From Vulcanimicrobiota bacterium (GTDB lineage Bacteria; Vulcanimicrobiota; Vulcanimicrobiia; Vulcanimicrobiales; Vulcanimicrobiaceae): a stretch of 6,594 nucleotides of DNA. The position numbers and the translations under genes were made by a program. The DNA lies in assembly GCA_013043945.1 (NCBI GenBank), contig JABEUW010000176.1, positions 1 to 6,594 on the forward strand. The letters are read 5' to 3'. Of this stretch, positions 5,634 through 6,594 are shown in pieces. How positions within the stretch are numbered: the first letter of the stretch is position 1; each line of letters starts with the position of its first letter. The notes beneath the pieces were generated by a model. That model saw nothing but the letters and a program-made list of their open reading frames with translations. It searched no databases and was not told the DNA's origin.

Positions 5634-6467
5634 ATGAAACGACGCTCGATCTACATCTTCACGATACTTGCGCTAGGGCTTAGTGCCCTGGTTGCGTGGT
5701 GGCAGCACCGTGCGCCCGGGCCGACCACGGCCCCGCTCACGATGTGGACGCCCGCACTCGCCGCTGCTCTGACGTATATGCTGGTCGAAAGAAAAGCGAT
5801 TTGGTCGCCCGAGGTTCGCGCTCGCATAGTCGGGGATCTGCGGCGTTGGCCGCTTGCATGGATCATGATTCCAGTCGCATTGCTCTCCTATGCGATCGCG
5901 ATTGCGGTCCATCCTCAATTGGTTTTTGGGCAAGCGCAGATGCATCGTCACCTGCACGAACTACCGGGTTCGTTGGGCCAACAAATCGCACTCCTCATTG
6001 CAATTAATCTCGGAATTGGACCAATAATCAATGGGTTGATCGTCGGCTTAGGGGAAGAGATCGGATGGAGAGGGTTTCTCTATCCAAGACTTCAGTCGGC
6101 GTATGGAACTGCAGGGTTGTTTATCGGCGGAGTCATTTGGGCGCTCTGGCATGCCCCGATGATCGCGTACTTCGGCCTAAACTATCCAACGCTTCCATGG
6201 TGGTTGGCTACGCTCTATTTTGCACTCTACACCATCCCGTGCGGAATTATCCTCTATGCTATTTATATGCGCACTGGTTCGATCATTGCTGCTGCAATAG
6301 CACATGCGGCACTCGACTCCGCGCCGGTATTCGCGGGATTTTTTATAGATACGAACAAGCTTAATCCTCTGGTTTTTGAGGCTGGATGGGTCAGCATGCT
6401 TGTTCTTTGGATCCTCGCCGGTCTGTTGTTGTGGTATCGCTCGGGGCGGCTACTTCGGCAGACATAA
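5634..6467 (+). CDS. CPBP-family intramembrane metalloprotease (CAAX protease / Abi family)
   Basis: This 277-residue polytopic protein carries all family motifs in order: motif 1 EEIGWRG (141-147, with E141, E142 and R146), motif 2 WALWHAP (169-175, with H173) and motif 3 HAALD (224-228, with H224 and D228). These residues form the glutamate/histidine active site of Rce1-like intramembrane endopeptidases. Membrane segments are seen near 7-23, 38-51, 74-93, 117-138, 160-180, 188-212, 215-235 and 250-268. Bacterial members process prenylated-like or small peptide substrates, take part in bacteriocin immunity, or act in signalling; the substrate here is unknown. Length is normal for the family and the active site looks intact. 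The 3' part is AT-richer than its surroundings (26 of 60 bases G or C at 6001-6060, against 43 of 60 at 5161-5220), which may point to a different history. It is convergent with the glycosylase gene, two bases away. Confidence 0.92.
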   Translation: MKRRSIYIFTILALGLSALVAWWQHRAPGPTTAPLTMWTPALAAALTYMLVERKAIWSPEVRARIVGDLRRWPLAWIMIPVALLSYAIAIAVHPQLVFGQAQMHRHLHELPGSLGQQIALLIAINLGIGPIINGLIVGLGEEIGWRGFLYPRLQSAYGTAGLFIGGVIWALWHAPMIAYFGLNYPTLPWWLATLYFALYTIPCGIILYAIYMRTGSIIAAAIAHAALDSAPVFAGFFIDTNKLNPLVFEAGWVSMLVLWILAGLLLWYRSGRLLRQT

Positions 6468-6469
6468 AA

Positions 6470-6594
6470 CTACGGCCCGGCTTGGCACGATCGGCAGAGG
6501 TGGCCTCGTTTTTTCGAGCTGAAAATCACGCGCCGATAAGTGGTGTCTCCGCAAGTAAGACCGCTCGAGCGGCGGCCAGTGTGGTGAAGTATGC
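6470..6594 (-). CDS. C-terminal end of an Fpg/Nei-type DNA glycosylase (partial)
   Basis: Reading the minus strand from the right edge (first full codon at 6592), 40 codons end at TAG 6470-6472. The peptide HHTGRRSSGLTCGDTTYRRV followed by a short basic stretch and RGHLCRSCQ matches the C-terminal zinc finger of formamidopyrimidine-DNA glycosylase/endonuclease VIII proteins, whose pattern is C-x2-C-G ... R-x-hydrophobic-C-x2-C-Q. These enzymes excise oxidised bases and nick the strand; the finger binds DNA. Visible ligands are the Cys of TCG and both Cys of CRSCQ. The first Cys of the pair is replaced by Gly (codon GGT, one change from TGT). The catalytic N-terminus lies outside the window. 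With only 40 residues the family call is good but not certain, and Fpg versus Nei cannot be decided. Confidence 0.72.
   Translation of the reverse strand, partial: ILHHTGRRSSGLTCGDTTYRRVIFSSKKRGHLCRSCQAGP

Noticed and set aside
6497..6514. Terminator-like GAGG-TGG-CCTC stem followed by six T after the CPBP gene
   Set aside because: The stem is only 4 bp and the T-tract is the complement of two Lys codons (AAA AAA) in the convergent glycosylase gene, so it is explained by coding sequence. It could still serve weakly.

Overview
This is a roughly 60% GC bacterial chromosomal window with seven recognisable genes, two of them cut by the window edges. The set (DEAD-box helicase, DoxX-like membrane protein, AbiEii-like nucleotidyltransferase pair, PDZ/multi-TM/GAF sensor, CPBP protease, Fpg/Nei glycosylase tail) and the wording of the sensor's linker and GAF region resemble proteins I associate with soil lineages such as Candidatus Eremiobacterota. 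That placement is an impression from family resemblance; no marker gene in the window fixes it.

Left part, minus strand. Positions 1-708 hold the N-terminal helicase core of a DEAD-box RNA helicase that runs off the left edge. Its upstream region carries a nested inverted repeat. Next, 811-1578 encodes a polytopic protein that looks like two tandem DoxX-like halves. Then 1754-2700 is a compact two-gene unit with a 4-base overlap: a 74-residue small protein followed by an AbiEii-type nucleotidyltransferase. It has the layout of a toxin-antitoxin module and a promoter placed so that its mRNA would be leaderless. Positions 2776-3410 encode a small exported protein of unknown function whose conserved C-terminus lies in the -1 frame, so it is frameshifted either biologically or by sequencing error.

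Right part. A 205-base divergent spacer separates the exported-protein gene from a plus-strand gene (3616-5343) for a membrane sensor with an N-terminal PDZ-like domain, a multi-TM region and a C-terminal GAF domain, but no kinase. A 290-base spacer follows, containing a weak coding-like remnant. Then comes a CPBP-family intramembrane protease (5634-6467), whose 3' part is visibly AT-richer than its surroundings. The window ends with the convergent C-terminal end of an Fpg/Nei-type DNA glycosylase (minus strand), two bases beyond the protease stop.

The genes do not form one pathway. The only clear operon is the nucleotidyltransferase pair. The most useful observations are the frameshifted exported protein, the two-gene nucleotidyltransferase module with its leaderless promoter, the kinase-less sensor, the internal duplication in the DoxX-like protein, and the missing zinc ligand in the glycosylase tail. 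No tRNA, rRNA, CRISPR array or insertion sequence was seen, and no gene-free stretch exceeds 300 bases.
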